From Microcoleus sp. CAWBG506 (GTDB lineage Bacteria; Cyanobacteriota; Cyanobacteriia; Cyanobacteriales; Microcoleaceae): a stretch of DNA of 49,844 nucleotides. The DNA lies in assembly GCA_020883125.1 (NCBI GenBank), contig JAHREW010000044.1:5007-54850 (forward strand), given 5' to 3'. Positions 1-7,481 of the stretch are shown here, one piece after another. Every line of letters begins with the position of its first letter. The first letter of the stretch is position 1. The notes under the pieces were generated by a model, which made no database searches, was not told the DNA's origin, and saw only the letters and a program-made list of their open reading frames with translations. The position numbers and the translations under genes were made by a program.

Positions 1-80
1 CGAAGGCGCTAAGGACACGAAGTCAGAGAAAGAAGGGATGGAGTTCTTCCTTAGCGCTCTTAGCGTCTTCGCGGTTCGTT

Positions 81-257
81 TTACAAATACTTCTGCAACA
101 ACAGACCCATTTTCTCCTTAGTAGCCGGCGGAACTTTATCTAACGGGGTCAAAATTGCATATTTTAAAGCTGAATGGGACTCGGAAACAGGGAGATTTTC
201 AGTTAGCCTGCGGACTGTTTCTTGAATGACTTTTTGAGCATTTTCGGTCTGAGGCAT
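81..257 (-). pseudogene. Duplicated 3' fragment of mtnP (58 codons)
   Basis: This fragment encodes the C-terminal ~54 residues of MTA phosphorylase, ending in the same GLLLQKYL tail as the full gene at 385-1257. It is preceded by four unrelated residues and an ATG at 257. It lacks the phosphate- and substrate-binding parts, so it cannot be an enzyme. The frame is still open and only two substitutions separate it from the parent, so the duplication looks recent. Expression is unknown. Confidence 0.8.
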
Positions 258-297
258 TTAAACATTTGATAACTAACTAATAACTCGTAAGATTAAA

Positions 298-382
298 CGA
301 ACCACGAAGGCGCTAAGGACACGAAGTCAGAGAAAGAAGGGATGGAGTTCTTCCTTAGCGCTCTTAGCGTCTTCGCGGTTCG
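298..382. repeat. Imperfect inverted repeat downstream of mtnP
   Basis: The arms at 298-317 and 363-382 pair over about 20 bases with two mismatches (CGAACC-CGAAG-CGCTAAG type). A truncated second copy occupies 1-78. It could act as a transcription terminator or mRNA 3' stabiliser for mtnP, but there is no clear T-tract. The motif resembles the 'cgcgaag' repeats seen at 11695 and 15900, suggesting a dispersed repeat family. Confidence 0.7.
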
Positions 383-384
383 TT

Positions 385-1257
385 TTACAAATACTTCTGC
401 AACAACAGACCCATTTTCTCCTTAGTAGCCGCCGGAACTTTATCTAACGGGGTCAAAATTGCATATTTTAAAGCTGAATGGGACTCGGAAACAGGGGGAT
501 TTTCAGTTAGCCTGCGGACTGTTTCTTGAATGACTTTTTGAGCATTTGCTGCATTGCGGTGCAAATTGGCGATGACCATTTCTACTGTTACACTTTCGTG
601 ATCGGTATGCCAGCAGTCGTAGTCGGTGACTAAGGCTAAAGTGGCGTAGGCAATTTCCGCTTCTCTGGCTAATTTTGCTTCCGGCAAATTTGTCATCCCA
701 ATAACTGTGGCATCCCAACTGCGGTAAAGATGGGATTCTGCTTTGGTGGAAAATGCGGGGCCTTCCATGCAGACGTAAGTGCCCCCACGGTGGAGTGTGA
801 CGTCGGGGAGGTTCAAATCCGCGATCGCACTTGCTAATACTTTTGCTAATTCGCCACAAATCGGATCGCCGAAGGTAATGTGACCGACTATTCCTTCTCC
901 AAAAAATGTGGAAATTCGATTTTTTGTGCGATCGATAAACTGATCCGGCACTACCATATCCAGAGGTTTCGCCTCTGCTTTGAGGGAACCAACCGCCGAT
1001 GCTGAGATTAAATACTCAACTCCCAGACTCTTCATGGCATAAATATTCGCCCGGTACGGCACTTCTGATGGTAAAAAAGTGTGATTGCGGCCGTGTCTTG
1101 CCAGAAATGCTACGGTTGTACCGTCCAAGGTTCCCACGATCGCCGCATCGGAGGGTTCTCCAAAGGGTGTATCAATTTTTACTTCTTCCACATCCTTGAG
1201 GGCATCCATTTTATACAAGCCACTCCCACCGATGATTCCGATCTTTGCTTGAGCCAT
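385..1257 (-). CDS. mtnP: S-methyl-5'-thioadenosine phosphorylase
   Basis: This enzyme cleaves 5'-methylthioadenosine with phosphate to adenine and 5-methylthioribose-1-phosphate in the cytoplasmic methionine salvage pathway. The 290-aa product opens with [10 protein letters not shown], the hallmark of the MTAP/PNP family. It also has the phosphate-binding RHGRNH stretch (about residues 54-59), the [12 protein letters not shown] segment, [15 protein letters not shown] near 160-175 and the substrate-site [15 protein letters not shown] segment. Length is normal for MtnP. The gene stands alone and is divergent from the small gene at 1468. Its last ~160 bases are duplicated just downstream. PNP or 5'-methylthioinosine phosphorylase activity is the alternative, but the family match is strong. 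Confidence 0.95.
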   Translation of the reverse strand: MAQAKIGIIGGSGLYKMDALKDVEEVKIDTPFGEPSDAAIVGTLDGTTVAFLARHGRNHTFLPSEVPYRANIYAMKSLGVEYLISASAVGSLKAEAKPLDMVVPDQFIDRTKNRISTFFGEGIVGHITFGDPICGELAKVLASAIADLNLPDVTLHRGGTYVCMEGPAFSTKAESHLYRSWDATVIGMTNLPEAKLAREAEIAYATLALVTDYDCWHTDHESVTVEMVIANLHRNAANAQKVIQETVRRLTENPPVSESHSALKYAILTPLDKVPAATKEKMGLLLQKYL

Positions 1258-1382
1258 AATTTTTACCTGTCTTTGAGAGTTTTACTTAGTGATTTTACCG
1301 GGCTGTTGTAAATTTAGTGTCAAGAACGCTAAATATTTAATTACGTCATTGTCTTGAATACACTACATTGTCACAAACAAGT

Positions 1383-1398
1383 TGTGATTTACATCACA
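1383..1398 (+). promoter_or_regulatory. CRP/SyCRP1-type site TGTGA-N6-TCACA
   Basis: TGTGATTTACATCACA is an exact match to the CRP family consensus TGTGA-N6-TCACA. The dyad extends to 20 bases (1381-1400). Its centre lies about 65 bases upstream of the start point implied by a TATGTA -10-like hexamer at 1444-1449, which is a class I activator distance for the gene at 1468. It also sits about 125 bases upstream of divergent mtnP. The window encodes a probable adenylate cyclase at 2713-3936. Binding is inferred, not shown. Confidence 0.6.
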
Positions 1399-1467
1399 AC
1401 CTTTCTTTACTGAATCTTTAAAAATAAAGATACTGATTTCTGTTATGTATTTTTAGAGTGTAAAACA

Positions 1468-1668
1468 ATGACAGTCAGTTATACAAGTACCACCAAAATC
1501 TCTGTGGAAGCGATCGCCCAACGAGTCTTGGCTTTCCGTCAAATTACGGCCCTCGACAGAAGGCTGATCAAGTCAGCGGTGATGAACGGACTAGACCAAA
1601 AAGACCACAGTCACATCAATCGATTGTGTCAGGCTATACAAAGTGGCTTGGTTTTGGTTGTCGAGTAA
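1468..1668 (+). CDS. Small hypothetical protein, 66 aa
   Basis: I cannot assign a function. The product is a compact soluble protein, probably mostly helical, with an ISVEAIAQRVLAFRQIT segment followed by a basic helix and the C-terminus LVLVVE. It has no signal peptide or membrane segment. Small proteins of this look occur in filamentous cyanobacteria (recollection, not checked). The case for a real gene is its isolated position, coding-like codon use with a HIP1-like gcgatcgcc, and the CRP-type site plus TATGTA -10-like box upstream. There is no strong ribosome-binding site. Confidence 0.65.
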   Translation: MTVSYTSTTKISVEAIAQRVLAFRQITALDRRLIKSAVMNGLDQKDHSHINRLCQAIQSGLVLVVE

Positions 1669-1811
1669 ATCTGCGGTGTGATTAGACGCAAGCTAAAGAT
1701 ACTTAGTGTTTCAAAGATAAGCTTGAATCTGCTTGAATTGTGCTACATCATAATTTATTGCTTTTTTTTCGCCCCTAAACTCAAGTTTTAATTCTGATTA
1801 TTGAAGGGATA

Positions 1812-2651
1812 TCAACTATTAAAATTCAACAGCCAAAACCCAGTGTAAGTCATGCCCGTATCATCGGGTTGCACCAACAAAAAATGCAATCCTTTACTCA
1901 ATTGCTTACGCTGTTCATAAATTTTAGCAGCCTCTTTCACCTCATCATCTGTAAAAGTAGCAACCACAAACCTATCTGCTAACCCAGCTTCCAAAATCAA
2001 CCCATCGGGATCTCCAGCCATATAATTTAAAGCAACAGGTTTAGCATCCTGAAGCCACCTAGCCAAGCGCATCGACTGTCGCCCGCCGTCAATGATCGCT
2101 CCGGGTACGGGTACTGTTGAGGCCAAGCTTAAATTCAGCGGCAATAAGGATTCTGGCATCTCCAAAATTGGTACGGGACGCCCTGTAAAAGCATCTGCAA
2201 TATCGCCTGCGGGTAGGGAAGCAAAACGCCAGCTATCGCCCCACAAATTTTGTGGTAGAGGTAGGGGTGCCGGTGACTCAAGAGCGATCGGACTGTAACT
2301 TTCCCCGGTATAATTAGGCATGATTGGATATTCCTTAGCCCGTTCTTGCAGCAGCAATTTAAGGGCTGGGGTGCGCCGAGTAGCTTCTACTTTGATGCCC
2401 AAAACTTTGCCCGCAGCCTCAATTAAACTGAGAGATTGAGGTCTAAATACTTGAAGGCGATCGGGTTTTTTTTCAAGTTTAATTTGCTGTTGCAACTGCT
2501 GGGCCAGCCAAGTAGAATTAGCAGCCGATTGGCTACAAACAGCGCTAAAGGTAAAATTGCTAGCCGCATCGCAAATCAAGAGTTCCCACAGTGGTTTTCC
2601 CGCTTCGTCTCGGAGGGGGCGACGGTAAAAATCGGCTTGCCAAATTTGCAT
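1812..2651 (-). CDS. Tab2/Atab2-like RNA-binding protein (DUF1092)
   Basis: The 279-aa product starts with MQIWQADFYRRPLRD and ends with TGFWLLNF, bracketing features of the Tab2/Atab2 (DUF1092) family. In algae and plants these proteins bind the psaB mRNA leader and are needed for photosystem I subunit translation; cyanobacterial orthologues are widespread. The central ALNYMAGDPDGLILEAGLADRFVVAT stretch region is characteristic. No signal peptide or membrane segment is visible, so it should act in the cytoplasm. It is 60 bases upstream of, and on the same strand as, nothing obviously related: the next gene on this strand (2713) lies upstream. A role in PSI expression here is inferred from the family. 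Confidence 0.85.
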   Translation of the reverse strand: MQIWQADFYRRPLRDEAGKPLWELLICDAASNFTFSAVCSQSAANSTWLAQQLQQQIKLEKKPDRLQVFRPQSLSLIEAAGKVLGIKVEATRRTPALKLLLQERAKEYPIMPNYTGESYSPIALESPAPLPLPQNLWGDSWRFASLPAGDIADAFTGRPVPILEMPESLLPLNLSLASTVPVPGAIIDGGRQSMRLARWLQDAKPVALNYMAGDPDGLILEAGLADRFVVATFTDDEVKEAAKIYEQRKQLSKGLHFLLVQPDDTGMTYTGFWLLNFNS

Positions 2652-2712
2652 AATTACTTCTAAAATTAATTCAACAGCTTTATTATATTAATCTAAAGCT
2701 GCAACACTCAAG

Positions 2713-3936
2713 TCATTTAATACCGCGAACTAAATACATATCAAGTTCGCCCTTATTTTTAGCAGAAATTTTGCCTCGGTGTTCGCATTCAAAAAAATGT
2801 TTGACTAATTTAAATGTTGCCTGGGAGATATTGACATTTCCCGGTATCCCAGAAGATTCCATCCGAGATGCAGTATTGACTGTATCTCCCCACACATCAT
2901 AGGAAAACTTTTTATTGCCAATTACTCCTGCTAGCAAAGGGCCGGAATGAATGCCGATGCGAATATCCCAATAGGGAATATTTTGAGCAGATTTCTGCTG
3001 TTTTCGCAGTTCCATGAACTGTATAATTTCTAGGGCAGCCTGCACCGATTCAATGGCGTGTGTAGGGCTGGGTTGAGGAATTCCTGATGCACACATATAG
3101 CTGTCGCCAATGGTTTTCAATTTTTCTAATCCGTATTTATCCACCACCCTATCGAAATAAGAAAAACAATAGTCAAGTTCATCCACTAACTCTCGCGGTG
3201 TCATTTTTTCTGACAACTGAGTAAAGCCTTTGAAATCGGTAAATAAAACCGATACTTCGTCATAATGAACTGGTTCGACTTTGCCGTTAATTTTGAGTTC
3301 GTTGGCAATTTCTACCGGGAGTACATTCAAAAGTAGTTTGTCTGATTTTTGTTTTTCGGCATCAAGTTCCGCATACAGTCGGTTGATTTCTTGGAAGCGT
3401 TCGGCATTGCGGATGGCTGAGGATAGTTGCAAAGCTAAAAGATAGCCAATCCGCACATCTTCTTGGTTATAAAAATGCGGCTTAGTTGTCGCAAAAATAA
3501 TTGTCCCCAAAGTTTTACCTTCGCTTGCCAAAGGAATGATGATTTGGGAGGCGTAGCTGGACAAAACACCAGCCGGAAATCCTTCGTGAATTAGTTGGGG
3601 TTGTGCTGTTTTGAAGGCTTTTTTTATGGGGCCATTTTCTGGGAGGCTATTAATATCTAAATTGATGGCTTTGCCAAACAATGTGGTGCAAGAGTTGATG
3701 CTGTGCAGGCAAATGCTACAGTGTTCAAAATCTAGCAGCCATTTGGCTTGCTTGCCTACTACTCGAAAAATTAAATTGATATCGAGAGTGCTGTTAATTG
3801 CGGTGGCAATTTCATTGACGGCAGCAATGCGCGTGGACAGGGACTGAGCTTCTGCTAATAAGCTGCGGGCTGTTAGCAGCAGTTCTTCCCGGTCTTGATC
3901 TTCTAATCGATGACCCATTTTAGGGACGTGGGACAT
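2713..3936 (-). CDS. GAF-domain class III adenylate cyclase
   Basis: This cytoplasmic enzyme should make cAMP from ATP. A GAF sensory domain spans about residues 40-180. A helical linker (about 180-220, with LLLNVLP, typical of class III cyclase signalling helices) follows, then the catalytic domain (about 225-405). Metal-binding Asp234 (LFTDFKGFT) and Asp278 (KTIGD) are present. Lys274 and Asp347 (SYDVWGD) are the residues that select adenine over guanine. Asn354 and Arg358 (NTASR) are the transition-state residues. So the site looks complete and adenylate-specific. It starts only 3 bases after the gene at 3940-4482, indicating co-transcription. The GAF ligand is unknown. CRP-like sites occur at 1383 and 15829. 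Confidence 0.92.
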   Translation of the reverse strand: MSHVPKMGHRLEDQDREELLLTARSLLAEAQSLSTRIAAVNEIATAINSTLDINLIFRVVGKQAKWLLDFEHCSICLHSINSCTTLFGKAINLDINSLPENGPIKKAFKTAQPQLIHEGFPAGVLSSYASQIIIPLASEGKTLGTIIFATTKPHFYNQEDVRIGYLLALQLSSAIRNAERFQEINRLYAELDAEKQKSDKLLLNVLPVEIANELKINGKVEPVHYDEVSVLFTDFKGFTQLSEKMTPRELVDELDYCFSYFDRVVDKYGLEKLKTIGDSYMCASGIPQPSPTHAIESVQAALEIIQFMELRKQQKSAQNIPYWDIRIGIHSGPLLAGVIGNKKFSYDVWGDTVNTASRMESSGIPGNVNISQATFKLVKHFFECEHRGKISAKNKGELDMYLVRGIK

Positions 3937-3939
3937 AGA

Positions 3940-4482
3940 TTACAGAGCATCTATTTCGAGGTCAATAGCATCAGTATATCTGTTGACACTGCTAAACAAA
4001 TCTGCCGTGGCAATCAATTCAAAAATTTCTCCATCATCTAGTCCTAAATCCCGTAGGTTTTGGTAGTGAGCTGCTGTGAGTTCCTGGGGGTTGGTGGCGG
4101 CTTGCAAACCAAAGGTAATTACGGCTTTTTCACGAGCGGGCAGGGGGCAGTTGGCAAAGTCTGAAACCAGCAGCCGCAGGACTTCTTCGCTGATTCCCAA
4201 GGCTGAGAGTCCGTGGAGGTGGACTTTTAAGGCGTACTCGCTATTATTTGCTTGGGAAATGGCGACTCCGATCATTTCCTTGAGGGTACGCGGTACGTCT
4301 CCTTGGAGAATTGTAGATCGGAATTTTTTCCAGTTGGCTTCTAATAAGTCTGGGTTGGTGGCCATTGACTTGAACAGGTTGGGTACGATGCCAAACCCCA
4401 GTTCTGTCAAGATTTCGTCGTATACTGCTTGAGCTTTTGGATCGGTGAGTTGTTCGTATTCTGCGAGCGGAAAGTGTGTCAT
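3940..4482 (-). CDS. AhpD-like/carboxymuconolactone decarboxylase-fold protein without redox cysteines
   Basis: The 180-aa product has the all-helical AhpD/CMD fold layout: IVPNLFKSMATNPDLLEANW, then LKEMIGVAISQANNSEYA and downstream REKAVITFG. Peroxidase-related members carry CxxC plus His in the second segment. Here the equivalent positions read Ser81-Glu-Tyr-Ala84 followed by His88, so both cysteines are absent and alkylhydroperoxidase chemistry is not expected. It is the first gene of a two-gene unit with the adenylate cyclase (3-base gap), which suggests a sensory or regulatory role, though this is inference. It is cytoplasmic, with no signal peptide. Confidence 0.82.
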   Translation of the reverse strand: MTHFPLAEYEQLTDPKAQAVYDEILTELGFGIVPNLFKSMATNPDLLEANWKKFRSTILQGDVPRTLKEMIGVAISQANNSEYALKVHLHGLSALGISEEVLRLLVSDFANCPLPAREKAVITFGLQAATNPQELTAAHYQNLRDLGLDDGEIFELIATADLFSSVNRYTDAIDLEIDAL

Positions 4483-4837
4483 GTGTATAGGTAATAATTG
4501 TTACTGCGGTTAATTTTGATAAAAAGTTATACCTAAATCAATCTTGGTTTATTATAACTATTGGAATGTTGAGTAGCTATGTTAATTTCTGACAAGAGCT
4601 GGATTTTTGTATAGTTCCAGAGCTTGTCAGCATTGTTGTAATTTTTAATAAAAATTGTCTAAAATTATGATTTTTGATAGATGGCAAGGTGTTGGCGATG
4701 GTGTATAATGTTTTGCCGATCGCGAATTGAGTTTAATTGCTAGTTGCTAATTTTCACCTCCGGTTTCGCCTTTGATGTCAGCAAACAAGGTTATGATGGG
4801 TAGACTGTAAACTTCTATCCTTGTCGCTGCATTTGCT
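4483..4837. other. 355-base divergent intergenic region
   Basis: This AT-rich spacer lies between divergent genes at 4482 (minus) and 4838 (plus). It contains the long hairpin at 4589-4630. A perfect TATAAT at 4704-4709 is a candidate -10 box for the aminotransferase, about 120 bases before its ATG, with no well-spaced -35. No open reading frame or tRNA-like structure was seen. Confidence 0.55.
4589..4630. other. Long symmetric hairpin with AG/AG internal loop
   Basis: CTGACAAG (4589-4596) pairs with CTTGTCAG (4623-4630) and CTGGA (4599-4603) with TCCAG (4616-4620). Between the two stems each strand carries AG, giving tandem A/G mismatches. The loop is TTTTTGTATAGT. It could be a terminator-like structure, a regulator binding site or a structured leader. 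No family is recognised. Confidence 0.6.
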
Positions 4838-6127
4838 ATGAACCCTGCCCTCACTCAATTTGGCACTCAGATGTCCCACCTCACCGGAGTTAGGGCAATT
4901 ATGAAAGACATTATTGAAACCCTCAGAGCCGGTAGCGGGCAGGAGTTTATTAATTTGAGTGCTGGCAATCCAGTCATTTTGCCGGAAGTTGAGCAGTTGT
5001 GGCGGGATTGTACTGCGGAACTTCTGGCGAGTGCGGAATACGGTGAGGTGGTTTGTCGCTACGGTTCGAGTCAAGGCTATCAGCCGTTGATTGATGCGGT
5101 GCGGGATGATTTTAATCGACGCTACGGACTGAGTTTGACCGATCGCAATATCCTAATCACTCCCGGTAGTCAATCGATCTATTTCTACGCAGCCAATGCC
5201 TTCGGCGGCTACACCGCAGCCGCCCCAGGAGTGAGGGGGGGTAGCCTGAAAAATATTGTTTTGCCCTTGAGTCCGGATTATACGGGTTATGGTGGAGTTA
5301 GCTTGATTCCCGAAGCCGTAATTGCTTGCAAACCAACTCTGGATATTGATGCGGCTGCTCATAGGTTTAAATATCGCCCGGATTTCAGTCAGTTGTCGAT
5401 CGATGAAACTTCCGGCTGCGTAATATTTTCCCGTCCCTGCAACCCGACTGGCAATGTTCTCACCGATGACGAAGTGCAGAAAATTGCAGCCATGGCTAGT
5501 GTTTTTGATGTGCCAGTTTTCATTGATTCTGCCTACGGGCCTCCGTTCCCTGCGTTGAATTTTACTGAGATGACACCGATTTTTGGTGGCAATATTATCC
5601 ACTGCATGAGTTTGTCGAAAGCGGGATTACCGGGAGAGAGAATTGGAATTGCGATCGGCGATGCCAAGATTATTCAAGTTTTAGAATCTTTTCAGACCAA
5701 TATGTGCATTCATTCGCCGAGATACGGACAGGCGATCGCGGCGCGGGCGATTAATTCTGGAGCTTTGGCTGACATTGGTGTCAATGTAATTCGCCCTTAT
5801 TATCAAAGTAAATTTGATGTAGTTGAAACAACCCTAGAACAAGCAATGCCGAAAGATTTGCCGTGGTTTTTGCACCGTGGCGAAGGAGCAATCTTTGCGT
5901 GGTTGTGGCTGAAAGATTTGCCAATGACAGATTGGGAATTTTATCAACAATTGAAGCAAGTCGGCGTGATTCTGGTGCCGGGAAGTTCTTTCTTCCCTGG
6001 TTTGCGGGAAGATTGGCGGCACAAGCAGGAGTGTTTGCGGATTAGTTTGACTGCGACTAATCAGGAGATTGAAACTGCGATGAAACGGTTGGCTCAAATG
6101 GTGGAAAAAGTCTATCAGGGTAAATAG
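4838..6127 (+). CDS. avtA: Valine--pyruvate aminotransferase-type PLP enzyme
   Basis: This is a 429-aa fold-type I aminotransferase that looks most like E. coli AvtA, which swaps amino groups between valine or alanine and their 2-oxo acids. It is a cytoplasmic PLP enzyme. Matching segments include LSAGNPVILPEV near the N-terminus, YGSSQGYQPLI, ITPGSQSIYFYAANAFGG, SRPCNPTGNVLTDDE and the PLP-lysine segment CMSLSKAGLPGERIG. The C-terminal EGAIFAWLWLKDLP and VPGSSFFPGL stretches also match AvtA. A short Gly/Ala-rich insertion (about residues 123-137) lies after NAFGG. Length is normal. A broader alanine or aromatic aminotransferase role cannot be excluded. It has no operon partner; a 73-bp tandem repeat follows. 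Confidence 0.85.
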   Translation: MNPALTQFGTQMSHLTGVRAIMKDIIETLRAGSGQEFINLSAGNPVILPEVEQLWRDCTAELLASAEYGEVVCRYGSSQGYQPLIDAVRDDFNRRYGLSLTDRNILITPGSQSIYFYAANAFGGYTAAAPGVRGGSLKNIVLPLSPDYTGYGGVSLIPEAVIACKPTLDIDAAAHRFKYRPDFSQLSIDETSGCVIFSRPCNPTGNVLTDDEVQKIAAMASVFDVPVFIDSAYGPPFPALNFTEMTPIFGGNIIHCMSLSKAGLPGERIGIAIGDAKIIQVLESFQTNMCIHSPRYGQAIAARAINSGALADIGVNVIRPYYQSKFDVVETTLEQAMPKDLPWFLHRGEGAIFAWLWLKDLPMTDWEFYQQLKQVGVILVPGSSFFPGLREDWRHKQECLRISLTATNQEIETAMKRLAQMVEKVYQGK

Positions 6128-6154
6128 TCGAACCATGAGGACACAGCAGAAATT

Positions 6155-6300
6155 AGGACACGGCAATGCCGTTTCCCTACAATATTATTTGGGGTAGGGA
6201 CACAGCACTGCTGTGTCCTCCGTTGCTAGGACACGGCAATGCCGTTTCCCTACAATATTATTTTGGGTAGGGACACAGCACTGCTGTGTCCTCCGTTGCT
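6155..6300. repeat. Two tandem 73-bp palindromic repeat units
   Basis: Copies at 6155-6227 and 6228-6300 differ at one noticed base (near 6193/6266). Each holds a GGACACAGCA/TGCTGTGTCC hairpin with a 1-base loop (6198-6218 and 6271-6291) and a shorter CACGGCA/TGCCGT dyad. Related palindromes occur at 7452 and 18551. The second copy supplies the last 17 codons, including the stop, of the kinase at 6250-7398. Confidence 0.93.
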
Positions 6301-7398
6301 TGCTTCTGTTGCTGATGGGTAGCGCTGGGGGAAATCGTACAGTATCATGCGGTCTAAAACCTTAGCAAATTGCGGGCTAACTTGTGCATTTTGCCGCCAG
6401 ATGAGATTTCCGATATTATCGACTTTGAATTGTTTTGGCTTCATCCCTGTCAAAGCTTGAATGCCGATGATACCGACAGCATAGATGTCGCTGCACAATT
6501 TTGGGGAACCGATCGCTTGTTCGGGGGGAATATAATCTTGTTGAGTCCCACCACGGGATTTCGTTTGACCGATGTTTTGCTGCCAATTACTAATTTCTTT
6601 GACTGAGCCAAAGTCAATTAAGACTATTTTGCGATCGGATGTACGTCTAATTAAGTTTTGAGGGTGAACGTCGCGGTGAATTATATCTCGTTGGTGAACA
6701 AAAACCAGAATTTCTAAGATGTCTCGTAATAAGGCAATAACTTGATGTTCTTCCCAAGGTTTACCTTCGATGAGTTCTTGAGACAGGGGCTGTCCTTCGA
6801 TGAATTGATAGACTAAATAAAAATATCCATCTTCTTCAAAACGAGCTAATAATTCCGGGATGCGATCGTGTTGACCTAGGCTATATAAAACTCGCGTTTC
6901 TCGATCGAATAAATGGCTGGTTCTGTCAGACTGGCTTTTCAGGCGCTTGACGAGACACAAAGGGCGATCGGGTAAGTTTTCATCTTCAGCGAGATAGGTA
7001 TCGCTGTACTCGGTACTCACCAAATGTTCGGTGATGCGGTAACGCATCCGCATCACTTTTTCTAACATCGGATCGCCTGGTTTAGGGGGTTGTCTACCTT
7101 GTTGTGATGCTCTCATGATGCAGTCCAAAAGATTTGCTGCAACTACTCTTTCTTCTTGTCCAATAATTTCTGCTTGTCTCAGTAGCTTTGTGAGATCTTT
7201 CCATAAATTGTAACCGACGTAGCGACCTAGGTAGCCCACTGTGTAACCGCGGGCGATCGGATCGTTTTGCTGAATTTCTTGGTATGTCCAAGACTGTAAA
7301 ACACCGCGAATTATCGCTTGCTGCAACCTAGTCAAGGGTTTCCCAGTAGATTTTTCTAGCAAATTGTCTAGAAGATTAATGGCTTCTTCTATGGTCAT
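6250..7398 (-). CDS. Ser/Thr protein kinase with vMAP-like N-terminal helical domain
   Basis: The 382-aa product has an N-terminal helical domain (about residues 1-100) with LTRLQQAIIRGVLQSWTYQE and a YVGYNLWKDLTKLL stretch, like the domain at the front of many cyanobacterial vMAP, NB-ARC and kinase proteins. A Hanks-type kinase domain follows (about 130-360). It has the VAIK-type lysine in CLVKRLK, the catalytic loop HRDVHPQNLI, DFGSVKE and GTQQDYIPPEQ. No membrane segment is present. The domain ends at YPSATEA; the following SNGGHSSAVSLPKIIL and the stop codon come from the repeat copy at 6228-6300, so the original C-terminus was probably replaced. The kinase core looks intact. Its target is unknown. 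Confidence 0.88.
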   Translation of the reverse strand: MTIEEAINLLDNLLEKSTGKPLTRLQQAIIRGVLQSWTYQEIQQNDPIARGYTVGYLGRYVGYNLWKDLTKLLRQAEIIGQEERVVAANLLDCIMRASQQGRQPPKPGDPMLEKVMRMRYRITEHLVSTEYSDTYLAEDENLPDRPLCLVKRLKSQSDRTSHLFDRETRVLYSLGQHDRIPELLARFEEDGYFYLVYQFIEGQPLSQELIEGKPWEEHQVIALLRDILEILVFVHQRDIIHRDVHPQNLIRRTSDRKIVLIDFGSVKEISNWQQNIGQTKSRGGTQQDYIPPEQAIGSPKLCSDIYAVGIIGIQALTGMKPKQFKVDNIGNLIWRQNAQVSPQFAKVLDRMILYDFPQRYPSATEASNGGHSSAVSLPKIIL

Positions 7399-7451
7399 AG
7401 CTTTAGCTGTTTAGTGATTTGTACGCTATACATTACCGCGATTAATTGTAG

Positions 7452-7472
7452 GGAGACGGCACTGCCGTCTCC
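7452..7472. repeat. Single perfect palindrome of the GGNACGGCA family
   Basis: GGAGACGGCA (7452-7461) and TGCCGTCTCC (7463-7472) form a perfect 10-bp stem with a 1-base loop, flanked by 'gtag' and 'taattt'. It lies just downstream of the GH108-type gene (stop at 7482) and upstream of the kinase gene, so it may terminate the former. It is the same family as the repeats at 6155 and 18551. Confidence 0.8.
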
Positions 7473-7481
7473 TAATTTTGG

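Larger units (their letters stand above)
1..547. repeat. Direct duplication of the mtnP 3' end and its downstream hairpin
   Basis: Positions 1-243 match 305-547 at a constant offset of 304 bases, with two substitutions noticed (near 128 and 193). The unit covers the last ~160 coding bases of mtnP, its stop codon and the downstream hairpin. Copy 1 is cut by the window start, so the unit may extend further. The 244-304 spacer is unique sequence. Confidence 0.93.

Noticed and set aside
5060..5080. GGTTCGAGTC stretch resembling a tRNA T-arm
   Set aside because: It lies in the coding region of the aminotransferase and no cloverleaf surrounds it; the similar stretches near 811 and 46391 were rejected on the same grounds.
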